Shown here: positions 49,400 to 58,787 of the stretch, in pieces
How positions within the stretch are numbered: the first letter of the stretch is position 1
Layout of the letters: each line of letters opens with the position of its first letter
From: Williamsia limnetica
Lineage (GTDB): Bacteria; Actinomycetota; Actinomycetes; Mycobacteriales; Mycobacteriaceae
Reading direction: 5' to 3'
Length of the DNA: 64,000 nt
Assembly: GCF_003217475.1 (NCBI RefSeq)
Contig: NZ_QJSP01000008.1
Span: forward strand, 62,001 to 126,000
Translations under genes and position numbers: made by a program
Notes under the pieces: generated by a model
What the model was told of the DNA's origin: nothing
The model's input: the letters and a program-made list of their open reading frames with translations, nothing else
Database searches by the model: none

Positions 49400-50627
49400 A
49401 CGCTCGGCCCACCGCCCCCTGCTCCCGCAGGGCCGCGAGTTCGTCTCGATCGACCCCGATCTCACTCAGAACAGTGTCCGTGTGCTCCCCGAGCCCCGGG
49501 ACCGCTCCCATCGGGGGATCGAAGCCGGAGATGATCGGCGGCGGCAGCAGAGCCTGTATCGAGCCGCCCGGGGTCTCGATTTCGCGCCACCTGTCCCGCT
49601 CCGACAACTGTGGATGGGCGATCACCTCGCTGGGGAGGTTGTACCGTGCGTTGCCGATTCCGGCATCATCGGCGACCTTCTGGATTTCGGCGAGATCATG
49701 TTGCCCGCACCACGCACCGATGGCCTCCTCCAGCACATCCCGGTTCTGCACACGACCCGAGTTGGAGGCGAAACGCTCGTCGTCCGCGAGATCTGGGCGC
49801 TGCACGATCTCTCGTGCCAGTCGCTGCCACTCGCGATCGTTCGTGGTGCCCAGGACCACGGTCTGTCCATCAGCAGTGCGGTAGGAACCGTAGGGCGCGA
49901 CCGCGGGCGAGCTCATTCCGAGCGGCTGTTGGTCGATACCCGAGTGCCGCGTGTAGTTGAGCTGATAGCCCATGACCTCGGCAGCGGTGTCGAAGAGACT
50001 CACGCTCACCGTCGGCGTCTTCTGTCCGGTTGCCGTGCGTGCGTCTCGTGAATACAGCAACGCCATGATCGACAGCGCGGCGTACAGACCGGTGGACACG
50101 TCCGCAACCGGCGGACCTGGTTTTGCGGGCTCTCCCGGGAAACCGGTGACCGCGCAGACGCCGGCCTCGGCCTGAACGAGCAGGTCATAGGCGCGTTTGT
50201 GTGACAATGGCCCACCGGTGCCGTACCCGTCGATCTCGACGGCCACCAGGTGTGGATGTCGTTGGGCGAGTTCGTCTCCCGATAGTCCCAACCGCGCGGT
50301 CGACCCAGGGGTGAGGTTGGACACCAGCGCATCGGCTTCATCGAGCAATCGATGCAGCAGGTCGATACCCGACTGCGACTTCAGGTCGAGCGTGACCGAT
50401 TCCTTGCCGCGGTTCGCCCACACAAAGTGCGCGGCTTGACCTTTCACCACGTCATCGTAGTGACGGGCGAAGTCGCCCCCCTTGGGGTTCTCCACCTTGA
50501 TCACACGTGCGCCGAAGTCGGCAAGCGTCCGCGTACACATCGGAGCCGAGATCGCCTGTTCCAGCGTGACCACGGTGACGCCTGCCAGCGGCGCCGCCGC
50601 GCCTCCCGCGCAATCCTGGTCGATCAT
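49389..50627 (-). CDS. CaiB/BaiF class III CoA-transferase
   Basis: A 412-residue family III CoA-transferase. ATG 50627 shares one base with the SDR stop, and an in-frame GTG at 50630 is equally possible. LAGVTVVTLEQAISAPMCTR near the N-terminus is the CoA-binding start, and the nucleophilic Asp lies in RAYDLLVQAEAG near residue 147. It would transfer CoA to the free acid that enters this operon, replacing an ATP-dependent ligase. Donor unknown. Confidence 0.92.
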   Translation of the reverse strand: MIDQDCAGGAAAPLAGVTVVTLEQAISAPMCTRTLADFGARVIKVENPKGGDFARHYDDVVKGQAAHFVWANRGKESVTLDLKSQSGIDLLHRLLDEADALVSNLTPGSTARLGLSGDELAQRHPHLVAVEIDGYGTGGPLSHKRAYDLLVQAEAGVCAVTGFPGEPAKPGPPVADVSTGLYAALSIMALLYSRDARTATGQKTPTVSVSLFDTAAEVMGYQLNYTRHSGIDQQPLGMSSPAVAPYGSYRTADGQTVVLGTTNDREWQRLAREIVQRPDLADDERFASNSGRVQNRDVLEEAIGAWCGQHDLAEIQKVADDAGIGNARYNLPSEVIAHPQLSERDRWREIETPGGSIQALLPPPIISGFDPPMGAVPGLGEHTDTVLSEIGVDRDELAALREQGAVGRAYER

Positions 50628-51394
50628 CACATCACCATGCCACCATCGACAGGCAGCACCTGACCGGTGACGAACGAGGATGCATCCGAGGCGAGAAATA
50701 CGAACGCACCCGCCACCTCTTCTGGTTCCGCCCACCGTCGCAACGGGATCCGATTGAGCATGGTCTCTGCGAACTTCTCGTTGGTCCGAATCGTCTTGGT
50801 CATCGGGGTCGCGGCGAGAGGCGCCAGGGCATTGACAAGGATCTGCTTGCGAGCAAGTTCCCGCGCAAGTGATTTGGTCAGTCCGATGATGCCGGCCTTC
50901 GCTGCCGAGTAGTTGACCTGGCCCAGCGTTCCGGTGATCCCGGCCGACGACGTCACATTGATGATGCGTCCTGTGCCATCGGTGGCGAAATACCGCAGGC
51001 CGGCCTGAGAACAGTTGAACGCCCCCTTGAGGTGGATGTCCAGCATGCGCTGGAACGACACCTCGGTGGTGTCCTTGAACATCGCCGGAGCGGTGACGCC
51101 CGCGTTGTTGACCAGGATGTGCAGCGAGCCGCCATTCAACGCCGCTGCGCGGGCGACCGCTTCGTCGGCGGCGTCCCTGTCGGTCACGTCGAGTTCGAAG
51201 CTGTCGGCCTTGCCACCGGACTCATTGATGCGCGCGGCAACTTTGGCTGCTGCGTCGCCGTTGACGTCGGTCACGAGGACCCCGGCACCGGCCGCCGCGT
51301 ACGCCTCGGCGACTGCCGAGCCGATTCCGCCTGCGGCTCCGGTGACCAACGCCGAGCGTCCCGTCAGATCGAACAATCCCTGTCGTGCGGCCAT
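50627..51394 (-). CDS. SDR family oxidoreductase (3-hydroxyacyl-CoA dehydrogenase candidate)
   Basis: A 255-residue SDR. ATG 51394 shares one base with the upstream acyl-CoA dehydrogenase stop (TGATG). Cofactor motif TGAAGGIG, Asp after strand 2 (LVTDVNG, NAD-type), NNAG, Ser in NVTSSAG and Tyr-x3-Lys in YSAAK are intact. In a beta-oxidation operon without a FadB-type dehydrogenase it most likely oxidises the 3-hydroxyacyl-CoA. Confidence 0.92.
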   Translation of the reverse strand: MAARQGLFDLTGRSALVTGAAGGIGSAVAEAYAAAGAGVLVTDVNGDAAAKVAARINESGGKADSFELDVTDRDAADEAVARAAALNGGSLHILVNNAGVTAPAMFKDTTEVSFQRMLDIHLKGAFNCSQAGLRYFATDGTGRIINVTSSAGITGTLGQVNYSAAKAGIIGLTKSLARELARKQILVNALAPLAATPMTKTIRTNEKFAETMLNRIPLRRWAEPEEVAGAFVFLASDASSFVTGQVLPVDGGMVM

Positions 51395-52572
51395 CAGTAG
51401 CTCCTCGGCATTCCCAAAGTGTGTGATCCCAGATAGTTCAAAATCATTTCCTGACTGATCGGCGCGATACGCATCAATCGAGCTTCACGGAAGTAGCGCG
51501 CGACGTGGTACTCCTCCGAGTAGCCCATACCGCCATGAGTCTGCACAGCACGGTCGGCGGCGGCGAATCCCGCTTCGGCACACAGGTACTTGGCCGTGTT
51601 CGCCTCGCGGCCGCAAGGTTTCCCGCTGTCGTAGAGCCAGGTCGCCTTGCGCAGCACCAACTCCGCCGCATCCAGGTGGGCAAGTGCATCTGCCAAGGGA
51701 AACTGGATCCCCTGGTTCATGCCGATCGGGCGGTTGAACACGACCCGCTCGCCACCGTACTTGACCGCCTTGTCCAGGGCGACGCGTCCGATCCCGAGGG
51801 CTTCGGCCGCGATCAGCATGCGCTCGGGATTCAGTCCGTCCAAGAGGTACTTGAATCCCTGACCTTCCTCACCGACGCGATCTTCGATCGGAATCCGGAG
51901 GTCATCGATGAAGAGTTCATTGGACGTGACGGCATTGCGGCCCATCTTGGGAATCGGCCGGATCGTCACCTTGCTGCGGTCGAGATCGGTGAGGAACAGC
52001 GTCATCCCATCGGTCTTCTTCTCCACGTCCTCGTACTTCGTCGTACGAGTCAGCAGCAGGATCTTCTCCGACTCCATGGCCTTCGATATCCACACCTTGC
52101 GGCCGTTCACGACGTAGCTGTCGCCGTCTCGTCGGGCGAATGTCGTGATCCGGGAGGTGTCCAGTCCCGCACCCGGTTCGGTGACTCCGAAACACACATG
52201 CAGGTCACCGTTCACGATCCGAGGTAGCGTGCGGGCCTTGAGTTCGTCCGATCCATGCACCACCACCGGGTGCATGCCGAAGATGGACAGGTGGATCGAA
52301 CTGGCTGCGTTCATCGCACCCCCCGACCGCGCCACCTCTTCCAGGAGAATGGTCGCCTCGGTGATCCCGAGGCCATGACCGCCGTACTCCTCCGGCATCG
52401 TCATCCCGAGCCAACCGCCATCGGCGATCGCTTTGTAGAATTCTTTCGGAAACTCGTGCGCGAGATCCTTTTCCATCCAATACTGGTCATCGAACCGGCT
52501 CGCCAGCTCGGCCACCGACTTGCGGATCAGTTCCTGATCCTCGGTCAATTCGAAATTCATTCCGTCGGACAC
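51394..52572 (-). CDS. Acyl-CoA dehydrogenase
   Basis: A 392-residue acyl-CoA dehydrogenase, first gene of the beta-oxidation operon. GTG 52572 has AAGG upstream; ATG 52560 is an alternative. Motifs: MNFELTEDQELIRKSV, CFGVTEPGAGLDTSR near residue 130, KVWISKAMESEKIL, and GLNPERMLIAAEALG with the helix-G-type catalytic Glu candidate. THGGMGYSEEYHVARYFRE is typical. The C-terminal APISQEMILNYLGSHTLGMP is normal for this subgroup. It catalyses the first oxidation of the acyl-CoA formed by the transferase. Confidence 0.92.
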   Translation of the reverse strand: MSDGMNFELTEDQELIRKSVAELASRFDDQYWMEKDLAHEFPKEFYKAIADGGWLGMTMPEEYGGHGLGITEATILLEEVARSGGAMNAASSIHLSIFGMHPVVVHGSDELKARTLPRIVNGDLHVCFGVTEPGAGLDTSRITTFARRDGDSYVVNGRKVWISKAMESEKILLLTRTTKYEDVEKKTDGMTLFLTDLDRSKVTIRPIPKMGRNAVTSNELFIDDLRIPIEDRVGEEGQGFKYLLDGLNPERMLIAAEALGIGRVALDKAVKYGGERVVFNRPIGMNQGIQFPLADALAHLDAAELVLRKATWLYDSGKPCGREANTAKYLCAEAGFAAADRAVQTHGGMGYSEEYHVARYFREARLMRIAPISQEMILNYLGSHTLGMPRSY

Positions 52573-52637
52573 TGGCCAATCCTTCTCTATCGGGTCGAAA
52601 CATGTGCGGGACAAGCCGGAGCGCAGAAGACACCGGC

Positions 52638-52672
52638 GCCATAGAGGGATCCATTCGGAAGCCCTCTACGGC
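52638..52672 (-). terminator. Hairpin downstream of the ABC transporter operon
   Basis: TAGAGGG (52642-52648) pairs with CCCTCTA (52662-52668); GCC and GGC extend the stem beyond one mismatch. The loop is 13 nt. It lies in the 170-bp gap after the last gene of the ABC operon and before the next minus-strand gene, where a terminator is expected. No U-tract. Confidence 0.4.
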
Positions 52673-52742
52673 GACGCAGATCCCACAATGAACCGGGTAT
52701 CAAGACCGGCGTCGCCGGTGGCTCACCGCCCGTGCGTCCATG

Positions 52743-53060
52743 TCAGTCCGAAGCAGGCAGCGGCTTGGCGCTCTTGATGCTCAGCGGAGTCCCGTTGATG
52801 GTGAGCTCACCGGTTCCCGGTGACGTACAGAGGAGTTCGACGGTCCCGTCGGCGTCGGTGTACCTCTTGCCGAGAAGCGTTGTCGGCGTGCCACCGTCGC
52901 CGGCGATCTTCTCCGCGGTTGCCGCCGGGATCATGGGTGCACCACCACAGGCGATCGAGACATCGTTGTCGGCGGGCACCTTGACGACCACTACTCGAGT
53001 GGCGCAGGTGGTGCTGGCCAGTTGATCACCTGGGCGTAACGGCGTGCTTGGGTTTGTCAT
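52743..53060 (-). CDS. Small uncharacterised protein at the end of the ABC operon
   Basis: A 105-residue protein I do not recognise. ATG 53060 is chosen because AAAAGG lies nine bases upstream; ATG 53069 is in frame but too near it. It begins PLRPGDQLASTTCATRVVVVKVPAD and contains LLGKRYTDADGTVELLCTSPG, suggesting a small all-beta domain with three cysteines. There is no signal peptide or membrane helix. It overlaps the small membrane protein gene by 35 bp. Repeated location with the transporter would support a shared function, but none can be named. Confidence 0.7.
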   Translation of the reverse strand: MTNPSTPLRPGDQLASTTCATRVVVVKVPADNDVSIACGGAPMIPAATAEKIAGDGGTPTTLLGKRYTDADGTVELLCTSPGTGELTINGTPLSIKSAKPLPASD

Positions 53061-53430
53061 CGTACTCATCCTTTTCTACCAGAGGAATGTGATTGGGCGA
53101 CAGCCGATCACCGAGGACGCTGAGATCGAACGCCTGTCGGGCCAGCCAGAAGCGAAGGAAGTTCGTCAGCGAATATCGCAGGAACACAGCCGATCCTACG
53201 ACAGCACTCGAGATTCCGATCAATGCGATGATGATGGCATCGCGCTGAACGAGTGGATTCGAGGTCCCGTGCGACATGAAGTAGGCGATGATACCCAGTA
53301 CCGGACCGAGCACGAGCAGGGCGATTCCGATCCGCAACCACAGGACAGCCCTTCCTGACGCGGGATCCGGTATCTTCAGTTCGGCCAGCTCGCGAGTGAA
53401 GCGGTCGGCGCGGGATTCAGTGGTGGTCAT
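53026..53430 (-). CDS. Small two-helix membrane protein in the ABC operon
   Basis: A 134-residue protein with two predicted membrane helices (WLRIGIALLVLGPVLGIIAY near residue 30 and IIIALIGISSAVVGSAVFLR near residue 66). The C-terminus is cytosolic-looking and charged (VEKDEYDDKPKH). ATG 53430 shares ATGA with the livF-like stop. Unknown family. Its coupling to the ATPase gene suggests an accessory subunit or membrane anchor of the importer. Confidence 0.75.
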   Translation of the reverse strand: MTTTESRADRFTRELAELKIPDPASGRAVLWLRIGIALLVLGPVLGIIAYFMSHGTSNPLVQRDAIIIALIGISSAVVGSAVFLRYSLTNFLRFWLARQAFDLSVLGDRLSPNHIPLVEKDEYDDKPKHAVTPR

Positions 53431-54134
53431 GAGGAACTTCCTAGGTAGAGGGCTGCCAATTCGGTCTTGAACGCTTCGTCGGGTCGGCCTTGATGCTCGA
53501 CCCGGCCCCGGACGAGAACTGCCGCGTGGTCGGCTATGTCGAGAACTGCGGCGGCGAACTGCTCCACGATGAGCACCGCCACACCCTGCCGGGCGATCTC
53601 GGCAACCTGCTCGTACAGCTCGCCTACGATCAGGGGTGCCAACCCCATCGACAGTTCGTCCAGCAGGAGAACCGCCGGATCGGTCGCCAATCCGCGACTG
53701 AGGGCCAGCATCTGCTGCTCGCCTCCGGACAACGTCCCCGCTGTCTGGGACGCCCGCTTGCCCAAGATCGGAAACCGCGCGAACGCGATCTCCTCGATCT
53801 CCTCACGCGAGCGACCCGTGAAGGTCATCATCAGAAGGTTTTCGCGGACAGACAGATTGGGGAACACTCCGCGTCCCTCGGGAATCAGGCAGACGCCGGA
53901 TCGGGCCACGTCGCCGAGTGGCAACCCGGTGGCGTCGCGGCCGCCGAGGAACAGCTGCCCGGACTTGAGGGGGTGCACGCCCGCAGCGACCTTGAGGGTC
54001 GTCGTCTTGCCGGCGCCATTCGGCCCGAGCAGTGCCACGACCTGCCCGGCGGCGACGCTCAGGTTAATACCGTGCAGCACGGTGATCGCGTCATACGCCG
54101 CGCGTACGTCTTTCAGTTCGAGCAGAGGACTCAT
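53427..54134 (-). CDS. livF: Branched-chain-type ABC transporter ATPase (LivF)
   Basis: A 235-residue ABC ATPase. Walker A GPNGAGKTT near residue 36, signature LSGGEQQM near residue 136 and Walker B VLLLDE near residue 156 are complete. VCLIPEGRGVFPNLSVRENL is characteristic of LivF. ATG 54134 shares ATGA with the livG stop. With LivG it would power import by the fused permease. The order binding protein, permease, livG, livF is the standard one. Confidence 0.95.
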   Translation of the reverse strand: MSPLLELKDVRAAYDAITVLHGINLSVAAGQVVALLGPNGAGKTTTLKVAAGVHPLKSGQLFLGGRDATGLPLGDVARSGVCLIPEGRGVFPNLSVRENLLMMTFTGRSREEIEEIAFARFPILGKRASQTAGTLSGGEQQMLALSRGLATDPAVLLLDELSMGLAPLIVGELYEQVAEIARQGVAVLIVEQFAAAVLDIADHAAVLVRGRVEHQGRPDEAFKTELAALYLGSSS

Positions 54135-54847
54135 GCTTGCGCTCCCAAGTAGGCCGCCAGCACCTTCTGGTCGCGACGGATCACCTCGGGCGGGCCGGAC
54201 GCGATGATCTTTCCGAGGTCGAGCACGAATACCTGGTCGCACACGGCCATCACCAATTCCATGTCGTGCTCGACGAGCAGGATCGCTGCGCCACGATCGG
54301 CGATGGTGCGGAGCAACGTGGCAAATCGCTCGGTTTCCTCCGGGTCCTGACCCGCCGCCGGTTCGTCGAGCAACAGCAGGCTCGGTTTCACCGCGAGCGC
54401 GCGTGCCACCTCCACCAGGCGGGCGATGCCGGTAGGCAGTTCATCCGCACTCTCCTCGGCGACCGCGGCGAGGCCGAGACGTTCGATGATCTCGTCGACC
54501 ACCGTCGCGGCGTTGCGGCGGTGGGGTCCGAGTTCGGCTGCCACGAGCAGGTTGTCCCGCACACTCAGCCGCCCGAAGAGCTCGAGCCGCTGGAAGGTGC
54601 GGGCCAGACCGCGTCGCGCCCGCTTGGCCGGACCGGACCGGGTGACGTCATGGCCGTCCATCACGACCCGACCCGACACCGGCTTGCGGAGCCCCGTGAC
54701 GACGTCGAACAACGTGCTCTTGCCGGCACCGTTCGGACCGATCAACCCGGTGATCTGGCCTGCCTCCGCGGACAGGGCGACGTCGTCCAGGGCGCGGTGG
54801 CCGCCGAAGCTGACGGTGACCCCACTAACCTCGAGTTGCGACGGCAT
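54131..54847 (-). CDS. livG: Branched-chain-type ABC transporter ATPase (LivG)
   Basis: A 238-residue ABC ATPase. Walker A GPNGAGKST near residue 37 and Walker B LLLLDEPAAG near residue 158 are intact. RGLARTFQRLELFGRLSVRDN is LivG-like. The signature loop reads LPTGIARLVEVARAL in place of LSGGQ, a form found in LivG relatives. ATG 54847 lies 22 bases inside the end of the permease gene. Partner of LivF. Confidence 0.94.
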   Translation of the reverse strand: MPSQLEVSGVTVSFGGHRALDDVALSAEAGQITGLIGPNGAGKSTLFDVVTGLRKPVSGRVVMDGHDVTRSGPAKRARRGLARTFQRLELFGRLSVRDNLLVAAELGPHRRNAATVVDEIIERLGLAAVAEESADELPTGIARLVEVARALAVKPSLLLLDEPAAGQDPEETERFATLLRTIADRGAAILLVEHDMELVMAVCDQVFVLDLGKIIASGPPEVIRRDQKVLAAYLGAQA

Positions 54848-57005
54848 GGTCCAACACCTCCTCGTCCTCGGCGCGGTAGGGACGCTTGATGCCCCACCAC
54901 TCGACCGGGATATCCGAATCGAGGATTTCGTCGTCCGTGGCCGGTGGATGCGGTTCAGTCGGCGCAGTGGCCGTTGAACCCGACCGCCTGCCGGCCCGGT
55001 ACGACACCAGGTACCGAACTGCCACCAGACCGACGACGATGGCACCGAAGAAGATCCAGCCGTCGATGACGTCGGTGAGGCGCAGGATCCAGAACGCCAC
55101 GAACCAGGACACGAACCCGACAAGGGCAGCCCTGTCGGCGAACATCGGATCCCATTCTTTGCGCATCTGAGAGATCGCCCCGGAGCTCAGGATGCCTCCG
55201 GCGAATGCCACCCCGGCCAGGCCGGGTATCACGGCGACGAGATCGGACGACGACGGCCAGATCGCCACCACGGCGACGAACGGACCGGCGAGCGTGAACC
55301 CGGTGAAGAAGCCGGCACCCAGCGACCCGAGGCCGGCGATCACGGCGATCAGGAACAGCGGGAGTCCGGCGACGAAATTGAACTGTTCTGCGGTGACCGA
55401 CTGCAACTGCATTCCGTAGAGTGCCCCACCCAGGCCGGCGATACCGGCACCGAGCGCGAAGACCGCGACCTTTGCCAACAACAGGTTGCCGCCGAGCGTC
55501 GCGTATGCCGCCTCGCTGTCCCGCTGCGCGATCAGACGACGCCCGAAACGGCTCCGCCGCAACAGCGCCACCCCAAGGGTTGCCAGTGCCAGCAGGACTG
55601 CCGAGAAGACCGTGATCTTGGCCGCGCTGTCCACATGGAAACCGAACAGATTGGGCCCCACCAACTCCACCGAACCCTGATCGAACAGCGTGATGTCGAC
55701 CCCGAAGACGCTGAACGTCGGCAGGGTGAAGATCCACCGGTCCATGATCACGGCGAACGCGGCCGTTCCCAACGCCAGATAGACGCCCGACAAACGCAGC
55801 GCGGGCACTGCGATGATGGCCCCGGCGATGGCCGAGACGACCACCGCGGCGATCAGCGCCCACCACTGCCCCGACCCGCCGAAGTAGGCGCACGCGACTG
55901 CCCCGATGCCTGCCATAGTCAGCTGGCACAGGGAGATCTGACCTGCAAAACCGGCGAGCGGCACAAAGGACAGCGCGATGATGCTCATCGGGAAGATCAG
56001 CCCGTAGGTGATCAGATCGCCCTCGTCCAGCACGGTGGCCAGAACAAGTGCAAACGTGATGATCACCGCGCCGAAGAATGCCGTGCCCCGCAGGGTCGGT
56101 AGCGGCACCTTCGTCAGGCGCCTGTCCCGGCCACGCAACCGGCCGTGAGGGAAGAGCAACAACGCCACGATCAACAAGAGTGCGGGTGCTGCGATCCGAA
56201 GGCCGGGCAGATAGGCGTTCTGCGGTAGGTAGCCGGCGAGATAGCTTTCGAGACAACCCACCACGATGGCGCCGACAAAGGTCATCGGCAGACTCTTGAG
56301 ACGACCGAATATCGCAGCCGCATAAGCACTGATGATCAACAGTGACAACTGCATGGCGTCGAGTGCGACAGTCGAGGCGATGAGGATGCCGCCGATGGCC
56401 GCCAGTTCGGTGCCGAGGATCCAGGCGACCCGGTTGGAGCGGACGGGATCAGCGCCGGTGAGCCCGACGAGGCCCCGATCGTCCACCGTGGCCCGCATCT
56501 CGGTGCCCGTGCGTGTCTTGAACATCAGGATCCGAAGCCCGACGGCAACCGCGATCGCCACCGCCATCGTTATCGCCTGATGCCAGGTGACCGTTGCCGA
56601 ACCGATGTGGAACGCCTGCTTGTCGGCGAAGAACACCGGAATCGATCTCGCGCCGTTCGGGTCCCATATCCACCTCGCCAACGCGATGAGCGCGCTGAGC
56701 AGGGCGATGGTCATCACCAGTTTCTCGGCCTCGCCGAGTCTCTGCACCGGCCTCAGGGCCAACTCGACCAGTAATCCGAATCCCGGGGCCAGCACACCGA
56801 GGACGATCACCAGCGCGAGCCATACCGGCAGCCCCCAGTCGACGGTGAGTTGCCAGTAGGAGAACGCTGCCATCATCCCGGCTGCGCCGTGTGCGAAGTT
56901 GAACACACCGGTGGTCGTGTACGTGAGCACCAGTCCACTGCCGATCACCGCGTAGATGGCCGCGGTGGTCAGCCCGACGATGCCGAAAGTCAGGAATTGG
57001 TCCAT
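54825..57005 (-). CDS. Fused LivH-LivM ABC permease
   Basis: A 726-residue membrane protein joining both branched-chain-type permeases. Residues 1-290 or so are LivH-like (YAVIGSGLVLTYTTTGVFNF, LAAIGGILIAS), and residues 310-660 are LivM-like (LAGFAGQISLCQLTMAGIGA, and the EAA-like loop with AQRDSEAAYATLGGNLLLAK). Many hydrophobic helices are visible. The C-terminal 60 or so residues are hydrophilic (PTEPHPPATDDEILDSD). Separate genes are the more common form; actinobacteria often have this fusion. ATG 57005 shares one base with the binding-protein stop. Confidence 0.94.
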   Translation of the reverse strand: MDQFLTFGIVGLTTAAIYAVIGSGLVLTYTTTGVFNFAHGAAGMMAAFSYWQLTVDWGLPVWLALVIVLGVLAPGFGLLVELALRPVQRLGEAEKLVMTIALLSALIALARWIWDPNGARSIPVFFADKQAFHIGSATVTWHQAITMAVAIAVAVGLRILMFKTRTGTEMRATVDDRGLVGLTGADPVRSNRVAWILGTELAAIGGILIASTVALDAMQLSLLIISAYAAAIFGRLKSLPMTFVGAIVVGCLESYLAGYLPQNAYLPGLRIAAPALLLIVALLLFPHGRLRGRDRRLTKVPLPTLRGTAFFGAVIITFALVLATVLDEGDLITYGLIFPMSIIALSFVPLAGFAGQISLCQLTMAGIGAVACAYFGGSGQWWALIAAVVVSAIAGAIIAVPALRLSGVYLALGTAAFAVIMDRWIFTLPTFSVFGVDITLFDQGSVELVGPNLFGFHVDSAAKITVFSAVLLALATLGVALLRRSRFGRRLIAQRDSEAAYATLGGNLLLAKVAVFALGAGIAGLGGALYGMQLQSVTAEQFNFVAGLPLFLIAVIAGLGSLGAGFFTGFTLAGPFVAVVAIWPSSSDLVAVIPGLAGVAFAGGILSSGAISQMRKEWDPMFADRAALVGFVSWFVAFWILRLTDVIDGWIFFGAIVVGLVAVRYLVSYRAGRRSGSTATAPTEPHPPATDDEILDSDIPVEWWGIKRPYRAEDEEVLDHAVATRG

Positions 57006-58384
57006 TACTTGACGTCGCTCATGCTCTTGCCGACATCCGCCAACGTCATCGGGACGCCATATTCCTGGGTGTATTTCAGCGGCTCGATGTTGCAGCGGTA
57101 GACGCCGTCGTCCGGCTGGAAGTCAGCGGGCTCCCATCCCTTGGACGTCGCCTTCTCCGCGTTGAAGCACGGCGACGGCGGGATAGGTGCCTGCAAGTTC
57201 TGTGGTGCGGTCAATCCACCACCGGTCCAAGCTGTTTCGGATTTCGCCGCGTCGAGTACACACGTCCGTGTCAGCTCATCGCCACAGCTGGCGGCAGCTT
57301 TGGCAAACAGCAGCCATGAGGAGAACGCGCGGATTGCCGGCAATGTGATCTGCGCATCGGGTGCGTACTTCTCGAACAGCTCCACCATCTGCTTGGTCGC
57401 GGGCTCATCGCTGTTCAGCGGCGCCACGCCGCCGAGGTCGAGCACATTGTTCTGGTAGTCGGCAGAGGTGCCCGCGAGCTCGATGAACTGCTCGTTGTAA
57501 GCGTTGTTGTTGGTGTCGATCCAGTCGAGCTTGTAATCCATGCCGGTGAGTACGGCCTCGAGCTTGGCCAATTGCTTGAAGTCGCCGTTGTAGAGCAGAC
57601 CCTTGACGCCCTTGCTCTTGATCGACTGGGCGTACGGCGTCCAGTCGGAGACTCCCATTGCCGGGTACAGGTCGTTGTAGACGATGGTTCCCCCGGCGGC
57701 TTCGATCGACTCGACTGCCTGCGCGCCAATAGTTTTCGTGACCGGTGAGTCACCATTGATGACTCCGACGGCCTTCGCGGACTCGGGGTAGGCCTCTTTG
57801 ATCAACCAGGTGCGGAACTGGTAGTACGGGTCGTAGCCGGGGGTCTGACTCGGGGACGCACTGACCTCGAGGTCTGCGCCGACAGCAGTCAACTGGGCCA
57901 CCTGCGCCGGGAAGCTCGGGAGTGCGCAGTTCAGCCGCTCTTTCACTCCGAGCCCGTCGAGCGCGCTTCCGCCCCCGACAAGTGCAAAGTCCTCCCGGCA
58001 GGCTGCGATCATCTGCTGACGGGTCTCCATCAGCTTGCTGTCGCGAGTGTTGGCAACCAGCTGGCGACCGTTGATGCCGCCGAGCTCGTTGCACCAGGAC
58101 GTGAACACCTTGGCCGCGTCGACGAACTCTGAGTTCTTGGTGAACCCGACGTCCGAGAAGACTCCGACTTGGATCTCTCCGTCCGTGACGCCCTGGGTGG
58201 GAGCACCTTTCGCGTCGCCGGACTGACAGACGTCCGACAGCGTGCCGAAGTCGCTCGAGACGCTGTCCGACGACGTCGCGCCGCCTCCGCCCTCTTCCTC
58301 ACTACCGCCGCCGTCGCGTCCGCCACATCCGGCCACCAACAGCACGATCGCCATCAGGGCGATGAGCATGCGATGTTTTTTCAC
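57005..58384 (-). CDS. Branched-chain-type substrate-binding lipoprotein
   Basis: A 459-residue extracytoplasmic protein of the periplasmic-binding type I fold, starting at GTG 58384 behind AGGAGG. The lipobox is LVAGC with Cys20, then a Gly/Glu/Ser-rich tether. EIQVGVFSDVGFT near residue 71 starts the first lobe, and VGVINGDSPV and GVKGLLYNGDFKQLAKL follow. Several extra Cys residues in the C-terminal half may form disulfides. The ligand is not predictable; such systems in catabolic islands often import aromatic or alicyclic acids. It heads the transporter operon. Confidence 0.94.
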   Translation of the reverse strand: MKKHRMLIALMAIVLLVAGCGGRDGGGSEEEGGGGATSSDSVSSDFGTLSDVCQSGDAKGAPTQGVTDGEIQVGVFSDVGFTKNSEFVDAAKVFTSWCNELGGINGRQLVANTRDSKLMETRQQMIAACREDFALVGGGSALDGLGVKERLNCALPSFPAQVAQLTAVGADLEVSASPSQTPGYDPYYQFRTWLIKEAYPESAKAVGVINGDSPVTKTIGAQAVESIEAAGGTIVYNDLYPAMGVSDWTPYAQSIKSKGVKGLLYNGDFKQLAKLEAVLTGMDYKLDWIDTNNNAYNEQFIELAGTSADYQNNVLDLGGVAPLNSDEPATKQMVELFEKYAPDAQITLPAIRAFSSWLLFAKAAASCGDELTRTCVLDAAKSETAWTGGGLTAPQNLQAPIPPSPCFNAEKATSKGWEPADFQPDDGVYRCNIEPLKYTQEYGVPMTLADVGKSMSDVK

Positions 58385-58448
58385 CCGTTCCTCCTCGACT
58401 GGGTCTGTATCCGTCCGGGGCCGAGGTCCGAGATGGGGAGCAGACGTT

Positions 58449-58477
58449 GCCCTTGGCGCTCGATGCGCTCCAAGGGC
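58449..58477 (-). promoter_or_regulatory. Leader hairpin of the ABC operon
   Basis: GCCCTTGG (58449-58456) pairs with CCAAGGGC (58470-58477), and CGC/GCG extends the stem across a 2-nt bulge, with loop TCGAT. It would lie in the 5' leader of the binding-protein mRNA, 65 bp before the start codon. A regulatory or mRNA-stabilising role is possible. Confidence 0.4.
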
Positions 58478-58498
58478 GGGGGTTGTATGACTACAAGG

Positions 58499-58527
58499 AA
58501 ACTAGCTTCTCAGATTTGAAGAATCAA
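58499..58527 (-). promoter_or_regulatory. Possible promoter of the ABC operon
   Basis: On the minus strand TTGATT (58527-58522) and TAGTTT (58504-58499) are separated by 17 bp, a fair match to -35/-10 elements. It lies in the only AT-rich part of the gap. The spacer contains an imperfect inverted repeat (CTTCAAATCTGAGAAG). Weak evidence only. Confidence 0.3.
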
Positions 58528-58787
58528 GATTTTGTAGGATGCAGATCACACCGTACCCGAAGTGCCAACCCGGCGGTGTGTGACGAAGGAACGGCCCAGA
58601 TATCGATGCCAGCAGCAGTTACCGCAGGTGGGAGATCCGTAGGTGCGGCTACGGCGACTCGTCGGCTGTCAAATGCAGCGAAACCCTCCGGGGGATCGGC
58701 CTCGGGGACCGGCCGGCTCCCCCGCAGCTCGATTTGCATCGAGGATTGACTAAACGACCGAAGCGTGGAAATCTACTGTTCATAAGT

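Noticed and set aside
58524-58739. A 71-codon frame in the large intergenic region
   Set aside because: No ribosome site, no recognisable family, and it lies in a promoter-rich divergent region.
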